Part shown: piece after piece, positions 1 through 8,080 of the stretch | How positions within the stretch are numbered: the stretch's first letter is position 1 | Layout: every line of letters starts with the position of its first letter | Assembly: GCF_042854845.1 (NCBI RefSeq) | Contig: NZ_AP031498.1 | Location: 5,456,001 to 5,520,000, forward strand | Length of the DNA stretch: 64,000 nt | Direction of reading: 5' to 3' | Origin: Maricurvus nonylphenolicus | GTDB lineage: Bacteria; Pseudomonadota; Gammaproteobacteria; Pseudomonadales; Cellvibrionaceae | Position numbers and translations under genes: made by a program | Notes under the pieces: generated by a model | Database searches by the model: none | The model's input: only the letters and a program-made list of their open reading frames with translations | Told to the model about the DNA's origin: nothing

Positions 1-1774
1 CACCCGCATCCTGTGCCAGGCGAGCACCGCGTACAACTTCCGCGGTGGTTTGTTCCATCGAGATAACCGCCTCGTTGGTATCGTTCTGAATGGTTTTAAC
101 CAGTGCTTCAATCTGTTTGGTAGCGGCAGCAGAACGTTCTGCAAGTCGCTGTACCTCATCCGCAACAACCGCGAAGCCTCGACCGGCGTCACCCGCCATC
201 GATGCCTGAATGGCCGCGTTAAGTGCCAGAATGTTGGTTTGGTCAGCAATGTCGTTAATCAACGATACGATATCACCAATCTCCTGGGACGATTCACCCA
301 GTCGTTTAATCCGCTTCGAGGTATCCTGAATCTGCTCACGAATGGTATCCATCCCGTGAATCGTATTCTGTACCACTTTGGAACCGTTGTTTGCGATCGA
401 TACCGACCGCTCCGCAACCGCGGCAGATTCCGAGGCGTTCGCCGATACCTGGTCAATGGTCACGGCCATTTCATTTACCGCCGCCGATGCCCCGGCAATT
501 TCCTGCGCCTGGTGCTCAGATGCTTCGGCCAGATGCAGTGCTGTTTGCTGGGTATCCTGTGCTGCACCGGATACGTTTACCGCCGTTTCGTTAATTCGCG
601 ATACCAGAACCCGCAGTTGGTCAATGGTGTAGTTAACCGAGTCAGCAATTGCCCCGGTGAAGTCCTCGGTTACCGTTGCGGTGGTGGTCAGGTCACCATC
701 TGCAAGGTCAGCCAGTTCGTCCAGCAGTCGCAAAATTGCGCTCTGGTTACGCTCGTTGGTTTCCGCTGTCTCATCCAGGCGACGACGGGTACCGGTCAGT
801 AACTGGGCACCGATAAATACAATACACAGTACCGACAGGGCACCGAGTACAGCGACGGTTAAGTTGTTCGGTTGACGCTGACCGGACTGGGCAGAAATCT
901 GGTCAGACAGACCACTCAGGGCTTCCAGCAGTACCGGAGAATCATCCAGCAGGGCGTTCGCCGATTGACGTGCTTTAAACAGTGCAGGAGACGCTTCGAA
1001 GATCTCACGAACAGACGAACTTACGAAATCAAACAGGCCGCCAATTTCGTTCAGGGATTCAATCGCATCGCGGTCGGTTACGCGCGAAATACTCATGGCC
1101 GCATCACCTTCGCGCATACCGGTCAGTACCTTACCGAACAAGTTCGCATCGAGGTTGAACTGGTCGGCCGCGGCATCGGCGTCACCGCCACCACGCAGCA
1201 TCTTATCCACGTTACGACCAATACGTTCCGCACGCCAGGACTGCATCTGGGCTACCGCCACCTGGTCCGCCGGTGCGTCGTTTTCCAGCAGGATTTCCAC
1301 AATGTTGTTGTGCTCCGCCTGCAGTTCAGGCAGTGACTCGTTCAGTGTGGTTGCAACGTCATTCAGGAAGATGATGGTGTCTTTGTTGGTAATAATGGTC
1401 TCGGCATTCGCCTTAACGCGCTTCCAGGTACCTTCATAGCCAGCCATCTCATCAGCCAGTGCGGTGCGGGTACGCTTGTCACTGCCGCGCAGCTGGTTCC
1501 AGGTGGAATCCATGCTGTCTACCACGCCTTTCAACTCGGCGAAGGCCTGTTCGTTACCGGAGGTGGATTCCCGCGATAGCGAGGTTACCCGGTAAGACAG
1601 TGCCCGCAGTTCAGCGGTTAGCTGCAAGTATTGCTGGTCACGTGCGGCATCCCGCTGTACCAGGAAGATACTCACCGCCATGGCCACCAGGGCCAAGAAC
1701 AGCGCGATAACCAGAACCGTCATGGTTCGGTTAGCCCGCACTGCGGCTACAAGGTTTCTGGACTCAATTTTCAT
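1..1774 (-). CDS. pilJ: PilJ, type IV pilus methyl-accepting chemotaxis protein (C-terminus cut by window edge)
   Basis: Membrane chemoreceptor of the Pil-Chp system that feeds the kinase controlling twitching motility. Translating the minus strand from the ATG at 1774 gives MKIESRNLVAAVRANRTM followed by a hydrophobic helix (about residues 18-38), a long periplasmic region, a second membrane helix near 310-330 and a cytoplasmic signalling domain. The hairpin tip is unmistakable: LNAAIQASMAGDAGRGFAVV, then VADEVQRLAERSAAATKQIE, which is the PilJ version of the MCP signature. About 591 codons are present before the edge, so roughly the last 90 residues of a family usually near 680 are missing. 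It is the last gene visible of the pilG-pilH-pilI-pilJ run. Identification is very secure from motif and context. Confidence 0.96.
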   Translation of the reverse strand, partial: MKIESRNLVAAVRANRTMTVLVIALFLALVAMAVSIFLVQRDAARDQQYLQLTAELRALSYRVTSLSRESTSGNEQAFAELKGVVDSMDSTWNQLRGSDKRTRTALADEMAGYEGTWKRVKANAETIITNKDTIIFLNDVATTLNESLPELQAEHNNIVEILLENDAPADQVAVAQMQSWRAERIGRNVDKMLRGGGDADAAADQFNLDANLFGKVLTGMREGDAAMSISRVTDRDAIESLNEIGGLFDFVSSSVREIFEASPALFKARQSANALLDDSPVLLEALSGLSDQISAQSGQRQPNNLTVAVLGALSVLCIVFIGAQLLTGTRRRLDETAETNERNQSAILRLLDELADLADGDLTTTATVTEDFTGAIADSVNYTIDQLRVLVSRINETAVNVSGAAQDTQQTALHLAEASEHQAQEIAGASAAVNEMAVTIDQVSANASESAAVAERSVSIANNGSKVVQNTIHGMDTIREQIQDTSKRIKRLGESSQEIGDIVSLINDIADQTNILALNAAIQASMAGDAGRGFAVVADEVQRLAERSAAATKQIEALVKTIQNDTNEAVISMEQTTAEVVRGARLAQDAG

Positions 1775-1887
1775 GCTACGTGCTCCTGACAGACGTTGCG
1801 TGTTAAAACCCCAAGTCGCGGTATCATTGCTGGCGATCCTGCCACTGTTTCACCGCGTGATGGGTTTACTGCTTTTAAAGAAATAGT

Positions 1888-1904
1888 GTGGATGTGGCAT
1901 CCAC
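1888..1904. promoter_or_regulatory. Small hairpin between pilI and pilJ
   Basis: GTGGATG and CATCCAC form a perfect 7-bp stem around a TGG loop in the roughly 145-base gap between pilI and pilJ. No run of T follows directly on either strand, so it is not a clear intrinsic terminator. It could set the relative level of pilJ mRNA by stabilising an upstream 3' end, which is inference only. Confidence 0.25.
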
Positions 1905-1918
1905 GATTATTATTGTTA

Positions 1919-2464
1919 CTAATTACCCTGCGCAGCGTTCACAAACCGCGCGTCTTCGGCCAAATTGGCCAAGCTGAAGACAGACCATTCACTGCCACTC
2001 AACTCATAGCTGCCCGTAACCAGGGGTACCAACTGCTCGTCCTCATCACTGGCGGCGGGCTTATAGGTATCCATGGGAAAGTGCTGCATTCCGAAAACCT
2101 GATCGACAATCAGGCCACTGTAGAGGTTTTCTGTTTCGAGGATGAGAACACGTTGTCTTTTGCGATGGCCGGTCAAGCGCTGACCGAAGAACATGCCCAT
2201 ATCCAACAGGGGCAGTAGGCGACCACGCACATTGGCAACCCCTTTGACCCAGGGCTGAACGCCAGGCAGGCGCGTGTAGCTGGGCACTTCCAGCATTTCC
2301 GAAACTTCACCCATAGGGGCGACAAAGTGTCTTCCTAAAAGCGAAAAGCCGATGCCACTCCAGTGGGGCTTAATATCCACCTGGGCGGGCAAACCTTTCG
2401 CGGTGCGACGACTGAGATGCGCCAGTTCAACTAACGCCTGAAAAGCCGCCTGTTGCTCTGCCAT
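1919..2464 (-). CDS. pilI: PilI, CheW-like coupling protein of twitching chemotaxis
   Basis: A 181-residue CheW-domain adaptor that links the PilJ receptor to the ChpA-type kinase at the inner membrane. The CheW fold fills most of the chain: GFSLLGRHFVAPMGEVSEML begins the first strand pair, and GVANVRGRLLPLLDMGMFFG is the typical CheW core (VRGxxxPxxD). No catalytic residues are expected. It lies between pilH and pilJ in the order known from Pseudomonas. The ATG at 2464 is preceded on the minus strand by an AGGAAGG-like site. Confidence is high because both sequence and neighbours agree. Confidence 0.94.
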   Translation of the reverse strand: MAEQQAAFQALVELAHLSRRTAKGLPAQVDIKPHWSGIGFSLLGRHFVAPMGEVSEMLEVPSYTRLPGVQPWVKGVANVRGRLLPLLDMGMFFGQRLTGHRKRQRVLILETENLYSGLIVDQVFGMQHFPMDTYKPAASDEDEQLVPLVTGSYELSGSEWSVFSLANLAEDARFVNAAQGN

Positions 2465-2518
2465 AAAAAACCTTCCTGCTTATTGGCTTTTGCGTGTTCT
2501 TCCCTCGATTTGATGGAA

Positions 2519-2881
2519 TCAAGCAGTCACTTCAGTGATGACATCCATCAGGGTTTTTTCTTCGATAGGTTTGGTCAAATACGCCTTGGCGCCCTGACGC
2601 AGGCCCCACACACGATCAGTTTCCTGATCTTTGGTGGTGACGATAATCACGGGGATATCAGAGGTTTCAGAGGCTTTGGTTAACTGACGGGTAGCCTGGA
2701 AGCCGTTGAGGCCAGGCATCACAATATCCATCAGTACCACATCCGGCAGTTCCTGTTTCGCAACAGAAACACCATTTTCACCGTTTTCAGCGGTGATTAC
2801 AGAATGGCCATTCTTTTCCAGAATGCTGGTGAGCTTGTAAGTTTCAGTTGGTGAGTCATCAACGATGAGTACTTTTGCCAT
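2519..2881 (-). CDS. pilH: PilH, CheY-like response regulator
   Basis: A stand-alone receiver domain of 120 residues that takes phosphate from the pilus chemosensory kinase and opposes PilG, influencing pilus retraction. Visible features are the acidic pocket in VLIVDDSPTE (about residues 4-13), the phospho-acceptor Asp in VVLMDIVMPGLNG (about residue 52), the conserved Thr in VIIVTTKDQE and the Lys in YLTKPIEE. No output domain is present. It follows pilG by about 105 bases and precedes pilI by about 54 bases on the same strand. Confidence 0.95.
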   Translation of the reverse strand: MAKVLIVDDSPTETYKLTSILEKNGHSVITAENGENGVSVAKQELPDVVLMDIVMPGLNGFQATRQLTKASETSDIPVIIVTTKDQETDRVWGLRQGAKAYLTKPIEEKTLMDVITEVTA

Positions 2882-2986
2882 GGTTACCCCACACGATTTT
2901 GGTCATATCCTGCCTGAGACAGGTTTTTATAGTAATTATTGGCACAGCTCGCAGCGGTAATCCGCTCGGCCATGCGATTAAATCTC

Positions 2987-3382
2987 TTAAGAGGCTTTCG
3001 CCTGCTTAACATGCGCTTCAATGGCGCCAAGCAACTCACTTTTACTGAAGGGTTTGGTGAGATATTGATCGGAACCAACGATACGACCTTTGGCCTTATC
3101 AAATAAGCCATCCTTACTGGACAGCATAATCACCGGTGTCGACTTGAATTCACTGTTGTTCTTGATCAGGGCGCAGGTTTGATAACCGTCGAGGCGCGGC
3201 ATCATAATATCAACGAAAATGATATCCGGACGGGTATCGGCAATCTTGGCCAAGGCATCAAAACCATCCGTTGCAGTAACTACCGTACAACCCGCTTTTT
3301 TAAGAAGGGTTTCTGCTGTCCGGCGGATGGTCTTACTGTCATCAATGACCATCACTTTCAAGCTTTCGAGATTAACATCCAT
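2987..3382 (-). CDS. pilG: PilG, CheY-like response regulator
   Basis: First gene of the pil chemosensory run, a 131-residue single receiver domain that promotes pilus extension when phosphorylated. The chain begins MDVNLESLKVMVIDDSKTIR, with the acidic pair in the pocket. The phospho-acceptor sits in IIFVDIMMPRLDGYQ, the conserved Ser in VIMLSSKDG and the Lys in YLTKPFSKSE. It resembles PilH, but the N-terminus with DSKTIRRTAETLL is the PilG form. A hairpin at 3420-3439 lies in its leader. It is divergent from gshB across a long AT-rich spacer. Confidence 0.95.
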   Translation of the reverse strand: MDVNLESLKVMVIDDSKTIRRTAETLLKKAGCTVVTATDGFDALAKIADTRPDIIFVDIMMPRLDGYQTCALIKNNSEFKSTPVIMLSSKDGLFDKAKGRIVGSDQYLTKPFSKSELLGAIEAHVKQAKAS

Positions 3383-3812
3383 ACCGATCGACCTTCGCCT
3401 ATTGTTATTGCTTTATCCGCAGGAGGTCTATGCCTCCTGTCCACCACGGGCTCAATCTGGCCAGAACCCGCAGCCACCTAATCTTTTAACATAGATTCCA
3501 GCTTATATCTATAAACGCCGGATTAAGAAGCACTTTAATTTAAAATTGTGCTGCTTTATGAACAAATCGCTACAAAGCTAAGCGTCATATGCTTATAAAT
3601 CTTCCTACTTATAGGACGGTTGCGTTTGCGACTCTAAGAGCTTACCTTTAGCCTCCACACTGACAGCAGCCCAAGCGACTTTAATGGCCTGTTGTTATGT
3701 GCGTGTTACGTTATATGTATCACTTTACATGGCTACGTGTGCCCATATTCATGTTCAATTTCGTGTTTTAACGCACGCGGCCTGACGACTTATCCAACAG
3801 ATGTAGATTTGT
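3383..3812. other. Divergent intergenic region pilG/gshB with leader hairpin
   Basis: About 430 bases without a gene, AT-rich in its centre, carrying promoters for pilG (left) and gshB (right); I cannot place either with confidence. CAGGAGG at 3420-3426 and CCTCCTG at 3433-3439 form a 7-bp hairpin with loop TCTATG, 38 bases upstream of the pilG start on the minus strand. Because the stem contains Shine-Dalgarno-like AGGAGG it could be a binding or folding site in the pilG leader. No convincing small ORF or RNA gene was seen. Confidence 0.4.
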
Positions 3813-4781
3813 ATGCCAGCAGCCCAAGCAACCACTACCCTCGGCGTAGTGATGGACCCCATTGCCCAGATCAATTTCAAAAAAGACACCACCCTGGCAC
3901 TGTTACTTGCCGCTCAGGCCAAGGGATGGAAACTGGTCTATATGGAGCAGGCCGATCTCTATCTGGAAGATGGCAGAGCCAAAGCCAGCGGCCAGCCCCT
4001 GAGCGTCGCCAACGACCCAGACAACTGGTTCGAGCTGCAACCGGCACAAACTATCGACCTGGGTGACCTGGATGTCATCCTGATGCGCAAGGATCCACCC
4101 TTCGACAATGAATATATTTATAGCACCTATATTCTGGAAGCGGCCGAAGCCCAGGGTGCGTTGGTGGTAAACAACCCCGAGAGCCTGCGCGACTGCAACG
4201 AAAAGATTTTTGCCACTCAGTTTCCGCAGTGCTGCCCGCCGGTGCTGGTCAGCCGCAAACCCCAGCAACTGCGTGAATTCCACAAAGAACATAAAGATGT
4301 CATTTTCAAACCGCTCGATGGCATGGGTGGCAGCGGCATCTTCCGCTGCAAAGCTGATGATCCCAACGTCGGCGTCATCCTCGAAACCCTGACCAACCAC
4401 GGCCAACACCTGATTATGGCGCAGCGTTATATCCCGGAAATTACCGAAGGCGACAAACGTATTCTGGTGATTGACGGAGAAGCGGTTCCCTACAGCCTGG
4501 CCCGTGTACCCGCTGTCGGCGAAACCCGCGGTAATCTGGCGGCAGGCGGTACCGGCGTTCCACAACCTTTAAGCGAGCGAGATGAGTGGATTGTGGCCCA
4601 GGTCGCACCCACCCTGAAGCAAAAAGGGCTATTGTTTGTAGGACTGGATGTGATCGGTGACTACCTCACCGAGATCAATGTCACCAGCCCAACCTGTGCA
4701 CGGGAAATTGATAACCAGTACAACACCAATATTGGCGATCGCCTGATGACCGCCATTGAAAAGCGTCTGAGCGCTAAATAA
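3813..4781 (+). CDS. gshB: Glutathione synthetase
   Basis: ATP-grasp ligase joining gamma-glutamylcysteine and glycine, the second step of glutathione synthesis in the cytoplasm. The 322-residue length fits the family. Visible motifs are LGVVMDPIAQINFKKDTT near the N-terminus, DVILMRKDPPFDNEYIYSTY, the ATP-grasp segment FKPLDGMGGSGIF, GETRGNLAAGGTG and the C-terminal metal-binding ...TEINVTSPTCAREI. The ATG at 3813 has no strong Shine-Dalgarno site but matches the family N-terminus with a few extra residues. It is followed 32 bases later by tonB. The gshB-tonB-yqgE-ruvX order is that of Pseudomonas. Confidence 0.97.
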   Translation: MPAAQATTTLGVVMDPIAQINFKKDTTLALLLAAQAKGWKLVYMEQADLYLEDGRAKASGQPLSVANDPDNWFELQPAQTIDLGDLDVILMRKDPPFDNEYIYSTYILEAAEAQGALVVNNPESLRDCNEKIFATQFPQCCPPVLVSRKPQQLREFHKEHKDVIFKPLDGMGGSGIFRCKADDPNVGVILETLTNHGQHLIMAQRYIPEITEGDKRILVIDGEAVPYSLARVPAVGETRGNLAAGGTGVPQPLSERDEWIVAQVAPTLKQKGLLFVGLDVIGDYLTEINVTSPTCAREIDNQYNTNIGDRLMTAIEKRLSAK

Positions 4782-4813
4782 ACCAGGTTATTCATCAAGG
4801 ATCACGTACATAA

Positions 4814-5758
4814 ATGTCAGCAGAGTTAACAGCACCAGCCCCTGTCAACAGTGGTGACCGCCTCGGCTTTACCCTGTTTCTAGCGCTGGCCCTGCATGCT
4901 CTGCTAATCCTTGGTGTCACCTTTAAACTCAGCGACGGCAAACAAACGCCGCCAACGCTGGAAATCACCCTCGCCACCCACAAAAGCCAGCAAGCGCCGG
5001 AGAAGGCCGACTTTCTGGCCCAGCACAACCAACAGGCCAGCGGCACCGGCAAAGAGGCCAAACAACTGACCAGCGAACGGGATGCTGAGTTCGCCGATAC
5101 CCAAATTCGCGAAACCAACCCGCGCCCGCAACTGCGTGCCACCGACCCCAGTAAGCGCCAGTTGCAGCAACAGATCACCACCAGCGGTGACAGCCAGTTC
5201 AAAGCCCAGAAATTCGTCAAGAGCAAGGATAGCCTAGAGCAGGAAAAACGCGCTGGCGAGCAGGTGGAAAACACCCAACTGACCACCGAGATCGCCAGCC
5301 TTAAGGCCAAGCTCGACAAGCAGCGCCAAAACATCGCCAAGCGACCAAGGCGCCACCGTATGACATCCGTGTCCACAAAAGCATCAGCGGATGCAGAATA
5401 CCTGCACAAATGGAGCAGCAAAGTTGAGTTTGTCGGCAACCGCAACTTCCCCAAAGAGGCGATTAACAAAGAGTTATTCGGCAGTCTGCGACTACTCACT
5501 ATCATTAAGCCCAATGGCACCATTCACTCGGTGGAAATCCTGCAGTCATCAGGACATCGCGTTTTGGATGACGCTGCCCTGCAAATTGTCCACTTAGCTT
5601 CGCCTTTCTCACCATTCCCCCCTGAGATCAGGGAGAAAGCTGAACTGCTGGAGATTATCCGCACCTGGCACTTTGAAATCAGCGGTCTATCTACCACCTC
5701 GGGCGCCGAACTTGCCCGCAAAGCCAATAGCGCAAATCTATCAGCCGGCGCCAATTAG
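4814..5758 (+). CDS. tonB: TonB-family energy-transducing protein
   Basis: Inner-membrane anchored protein that would couple proton motive force (via ExbB/ExbD) to outer-membrane transport. One membrane helix near residues 18-37 (FTLFLALALHALLILGV) carries the His typical of the TonB anchor. A long polar Gln/Lys-rich periplasmic spacer (about 45-195) follows. The C-terminal domain (about 215-290) has YLHKWSSKVEFVGNRNFP and TIHSVEILQSSGHRVLDDAA, then RTWHFEI. The linker is not the Pro-rich repeat of classical E. coli TonB, so this may be one of several TonB paralogues, as with the tonB next to gshB in P. aeruginosa. No TonB receptor gene is nearby. Confidence 0.88.
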   Translation: MSAELTAPAPVNSGDRLGFTLFLALALHALLILGVTFKLSDGKQTPPTLEITLATHKSQQAPEKADFLAQHNQQASGTGKEAKQLTSERDAEFADTQIRETNPRPQLRATDPSKRQLQQQITTSGDSQFKAQKFVKSKDSLEQEKRAGEQVENTQLTTEIASLKAKLDKQRQNIAKRPRRHRMTSVSTKASADAEYLHKWSSKVEFVGNRNFPKEAINKELFGSLRLLTIIKPNGTIHSVEILQSSGHRVLDDAALQIVHLASPFSPFPPEIREKAELLEIIRTWHFEISGLSTTSGAELARKANSANLSAGAN

Positions 5759-5796
5759 GCCTTGTTTTCCCGACTTGCAGACCCAATACTAGGTGT

Positions 5797-6387
5797 ATGG
5801 GACGCATAATCGACGCATTAACCAATGAGCACAACGCAGGCAGCCTGCGGGACTGTTTTTTAATTGCCATGCCGGGCCTCAATAACTCGGTGTTTTCGCA
5901 CACCATTACCTATATGTGCGATCACAGCGAAGATGGCGCCATGGGCATAGTGATCAACAACCCCATGGATATGGACCTGGGCGAGATCTTTCGCCAATTC
6001 AAAACCTCTGACCTGGCCGGTATAGGCGATCAACCTGTGATGGGCGGCGGCCCGGTGCAGGTAGAGCGTGGCTTTGTGCTGCACAGCCCGGACAGCGTGT
6101 GGGAATCCACCCTCGGCGTCTCAGAGGAAGTCAGCCTTAGCACCTCGCGGGACATTATCGAAGCCATGGCCCAGGGCAAGGGCCCGGCAAAAGCGCTGGT
6201 GGCACTGGGTTATGCTGGCTGGGGCCCCGGTCAATTGGAAGCAGAAATTGCCGACAACGCCTGGCTGACGGTGCCTGCCGATAGCCGCATTATTTTCGAC
6301 ACCCCCATTGAACAGCGCTGGTCAGCAGCGGCAAAGCAGTTGGGTATCGACCTGAATCTGATCTCTTCTACCGCCGGACACGCCTAA
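5797..6387 (+). CDS. yqgE: YqgE/AlgH family protein
   Basis: A 196-residue member of the YqgE (AlgH) family, whose biochemical role remains unsettled; the name AlgH comes from an alginate regulatory link in Pseudomonas. Family hallmarks are clear: LRDCFLIAMPGLNNSVF (about residues 18-34), GAMGIVINNPMDM (about 48-60), VMGGGPVQVERGFVLH, and GYAGWGPGQLEAEIADNAWL. The ATG at 5797 follows an AGGTG-like site. It lies 18 bases before ruvX in the widely conserved yqgE-ruvX pair, suggesting co-transcription. Confidence 0.95.
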   Translation: MGRIIDALTNEHNAGSLRDCFLIAMPGLNNSVFSHTITYMCDHSEDGAMGIVINNPMDMDLGEIFRQFKTSDLAGIGDQPVMGGGPVQVERGFVLHSPDSVWESTLGVSEEVSLSTSRDIIEAMAQGKGPAKALVALGYAGWGPGQLEAEIADNAWLTVPADSRIIFDTPIEQRWSAAAKQLGIDLNLISSTAGHA

Positions 6388-6405
6388 TACGGCGCAATTT
6401 CCTCC

Positions 6406-6819
6406 ATGACTCAAACCCTGCTCGCCTTTGATTACGGTGTGAAAAACATCGGTGTCGCTTACGGCCAAACCCTGAGTGGCACCGCCACTGAAATTCCACC
6501 CATAAAAGCCCGCGACGGCGTGCCCAACTGGGACGATGTGGCCGCGCTACTCAAGGAGTGGCAGCCAGATGTGTTACTGGTGGGTTTGCCACTGAATATG
6601 GATGGCACAGAAAGCGAACTTTGCCCACGGGCACGCAAGTTTGGCAACCGATTACATGGCCGCTTTGGCGTCAAGGTAGAGATGGTGGATGAGCGCCTGT
6701 CGACCTTCGCCGCCAAGGAAGAAGCCGCAGAGCGCGGTCATAGAGGTAATTACGGCCAAGCGCCGGTGGACTCTATTGCCGCCCGATTGATTCTCGAAAG
6801 CTGGATGAACGGGCAGTAA
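6406..6819 (+). CDS. ruvX: RuvX/YqgF, RNase H-fold Holliday junction resolvase-like protein
   Basis: A 137-residue RNase H-fold nuclease family member implicated in 16S rRNA processing and classed as a Holliday junction resolvase. Seen in the sequence: the N-terminal LLAFDYGVKNIGVAYGQ with the first catalytic Asp, DVLLVGLPLNMDGTES in the middle, VEMVDERLSTFAAKE with the DER motif, and the final GQAPVDSIAARLILE with the last acidic residue. The 3' end overlaps the oppositely oriented sugar dehydrogenase gene by 47 bases. In P. aeruginosa pyr genes follow; here they do not. Confidence 0.95.
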   Translation: MTQTLLAFDYGVKNIGVAYGQTLSGTATEIPPIKARDGVPNWDDVAALLKEWQPDVLLVGLPLNMDGTESELCPRARKFGNRLHGRFGVKVEMVDERLSTFAAKEEAAERGHRGNYGQAPVDSIAARLILESWMNGQ

Positions 6820-7912
6820 CAACCGGATCCAGCCGCAATAACTGACCATCGCTACTGTCCGTCAGTAGATAAATCTCACCACCTTTGCCCACTTCGATGG
6901 TACGAATACGCTGACCAAAAGCCTCAAAGAAGCGCTGCTCTTCATCAACCTGCTCTTGTGTGGTTTCCAAGTGCACCATGCCCAGGCCCAGTAGGGCACC
7001 CACCAACAAATCACCACGCCACTGGGGAAACGCATCGCCGCGGTAAACCGCGAGACCAGATGGGGCGATGGAGGGGGTCCAGTGCCACTTGGGCATCACA
7101 GTATCTTCAGGGGCAGCATTCTTGATCGCCAGGCCGCTGTATTCACGGCCAAAGGTTTGCAGTGGCCAGCCATAATTGGCACCCGCCTTGAGGATATTCA
7201 CTTCATCACCTCCGCGCGGGCCGTGCTCATGCAACCACATGCGCTGACTGACCGGATCAAAGGCCAGCCCCTGGGGGTTGCGATGGCCGTAGGTGTAAAT
7301 CTCCGCCATCACATCCTTACGCCCGACAAACGGGTTATCTTTCGGCACACTGCCATCGGCGTTTAAACGCAATACCTTGCCCGCATGGCGACTCAGATCC
7401 TGGGCCAACTTGCGATGTCCGCGATCTCCGATCGTCATATACAGATAACCACGATGATCAAAAGCCAGACGCGAACCAAAGTGACGTGTGCTGCGGCGCA
7501 CGGCATTGGTCACCAACAGCTCCTCAAGCTCACTGAGCTGCAGACCACCCTTCCAACGAGCCCGAGCCAAAGCTGTGGTAACACCGCCTTTCACCGATTT
7601 ACTGTAGCTGAAATACACCCAGCGACTTTGCTGAAAATCCGGCGCCAGCTTGATATCCAGTAACCCACCCTGACCAACCTGCTTGGCAATGGGGACACCG
7701 TAGATGCGCTGCTTATCACCCGTCGCCAAATTCACCAACACCAGGTTACCCGGCTTTTCGGTTACCAGCGCCCACTGCTGGTCCACCAACGCCAAGCCCC
7801 AGGGCTGGTTAAGACCACCGCTGACATTGTGAACAGTAAAAGGCTCTGCCGCCTGTAATGACACAAGCGGCAACAGAAGCAAGACCAACCGAAAAACAAA
7901 ACCCTTTGCCAT
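6773..7912 (-). CDS. PQQ-dependent aldose sugar dehydrogenase (YliI/Asd type), exported
   Basis: Periplasmic six-bladed beta-propeller quinoprotein of the soluble glucose/sorbosone dehydrogenase family, expected to oxidise aldose sugars. A signal peptide (MAKGFVFRLVLLLLPLVSLQ, cleavage around AEP) starts the 379 residues. Propeller hallmarks are NQPWGLALVDQ, MTIGDRGHR, YGHRNPQGLAFDP, LWLHEHGPRGGDEVN-like text (MWLHEHGPRGGDEVN) and ANYGWPLQTFG. These include the His and Arg residues that line the PQQ site in this family. The start at 7912 is preceded by AGGGATG. The 3' end overlaps ruvX convergently. A terminator-less 3' end is consistent with that overlap. Confidence 0.9.
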   Translation of the reverse strand: MAKGFVFRLVLLLLPLVSLQAAEPFTVHNVSGGLNQPWGLALVDQQWALVTEKPGNLVLVNLATGDKQRIYGVPIAKQVGQGGLLDIKLAPDFQQSRWVYFSYSKSVKGGVTTALARARWKGGLQLSELEELLVTNAVRRSTRHFGSRLAFDHRGYLYMTIGDRGHRKLAQDLSRHAGKVLRLNADGSVPKDNPFVGRKDVMAEIYTYGHRNPQGLAFDPVSQRMWLHEHGPRGGDEVNILKAGANYGWPLQTFGREYSGLAIKNAAPEDTVMPKWHWTPSIAPSGLAVYRGDAFPQWRGDLLVGALLGLGMVHLETTQEQVDEEQRFFEAFGQRIRTIEVGKGGEIYLLTDSSDGQLLRLDPVVTARSSSFRESIGRQ

Positions 7913-7997
7913 GGGGCATCCCTGTAAGACTGATATAACGGTTCTTTTATGATTTTTTACTATTCAAAGCATAGATCAGGATTCAAATAAAACCTGA

Positions 7998-8046
7998 CCA
8001 TTAAAACGCCCACTAAAACGGCTCATAAAAACTGCCCATTAAAAAA
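7998..8046. repeat. Imperfect tandem repeats, about 12 bp, near the pilU 3' end
   Basis: Four degenerate units run head to tail: CCATTAAAACGC, CCACTAAAACGG, CTCATAAAAACTG and CCCATTAAAAAA. They lie in the spacer between the sugar dehydrogenase start and the pilU terminator, and the last unit merges into the terminator A-run. They may be a slippage product or a binding array in the dehydrogenase promoter region; the function is unknown. Confidence 0.45.
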
Positions 8047-8067
8047 GGGAGCCGAAGCTCCCTTTTT
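8041..8067 (-). terminator. Intrinsic terminator of the pilTU operon (bidirectional)
   Basis: AAAAAGGGAGC pairs perfectly with GCTCCCTTTTT around the tetraloop CGAA. The stem plus flanking A/T runs make a textbook bidirectional terminator, placed 14 bases beyond the pilU stop on the minus strand. Confidence 0.92.
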
Positions 8068-8080
8068 GTCCCAACAAACA

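Noticed and set aside
50..802. 250-codon frame opposite pilJ
   Set aside because: The minus strand gives a clear PilJ signalling domain over the same bases.
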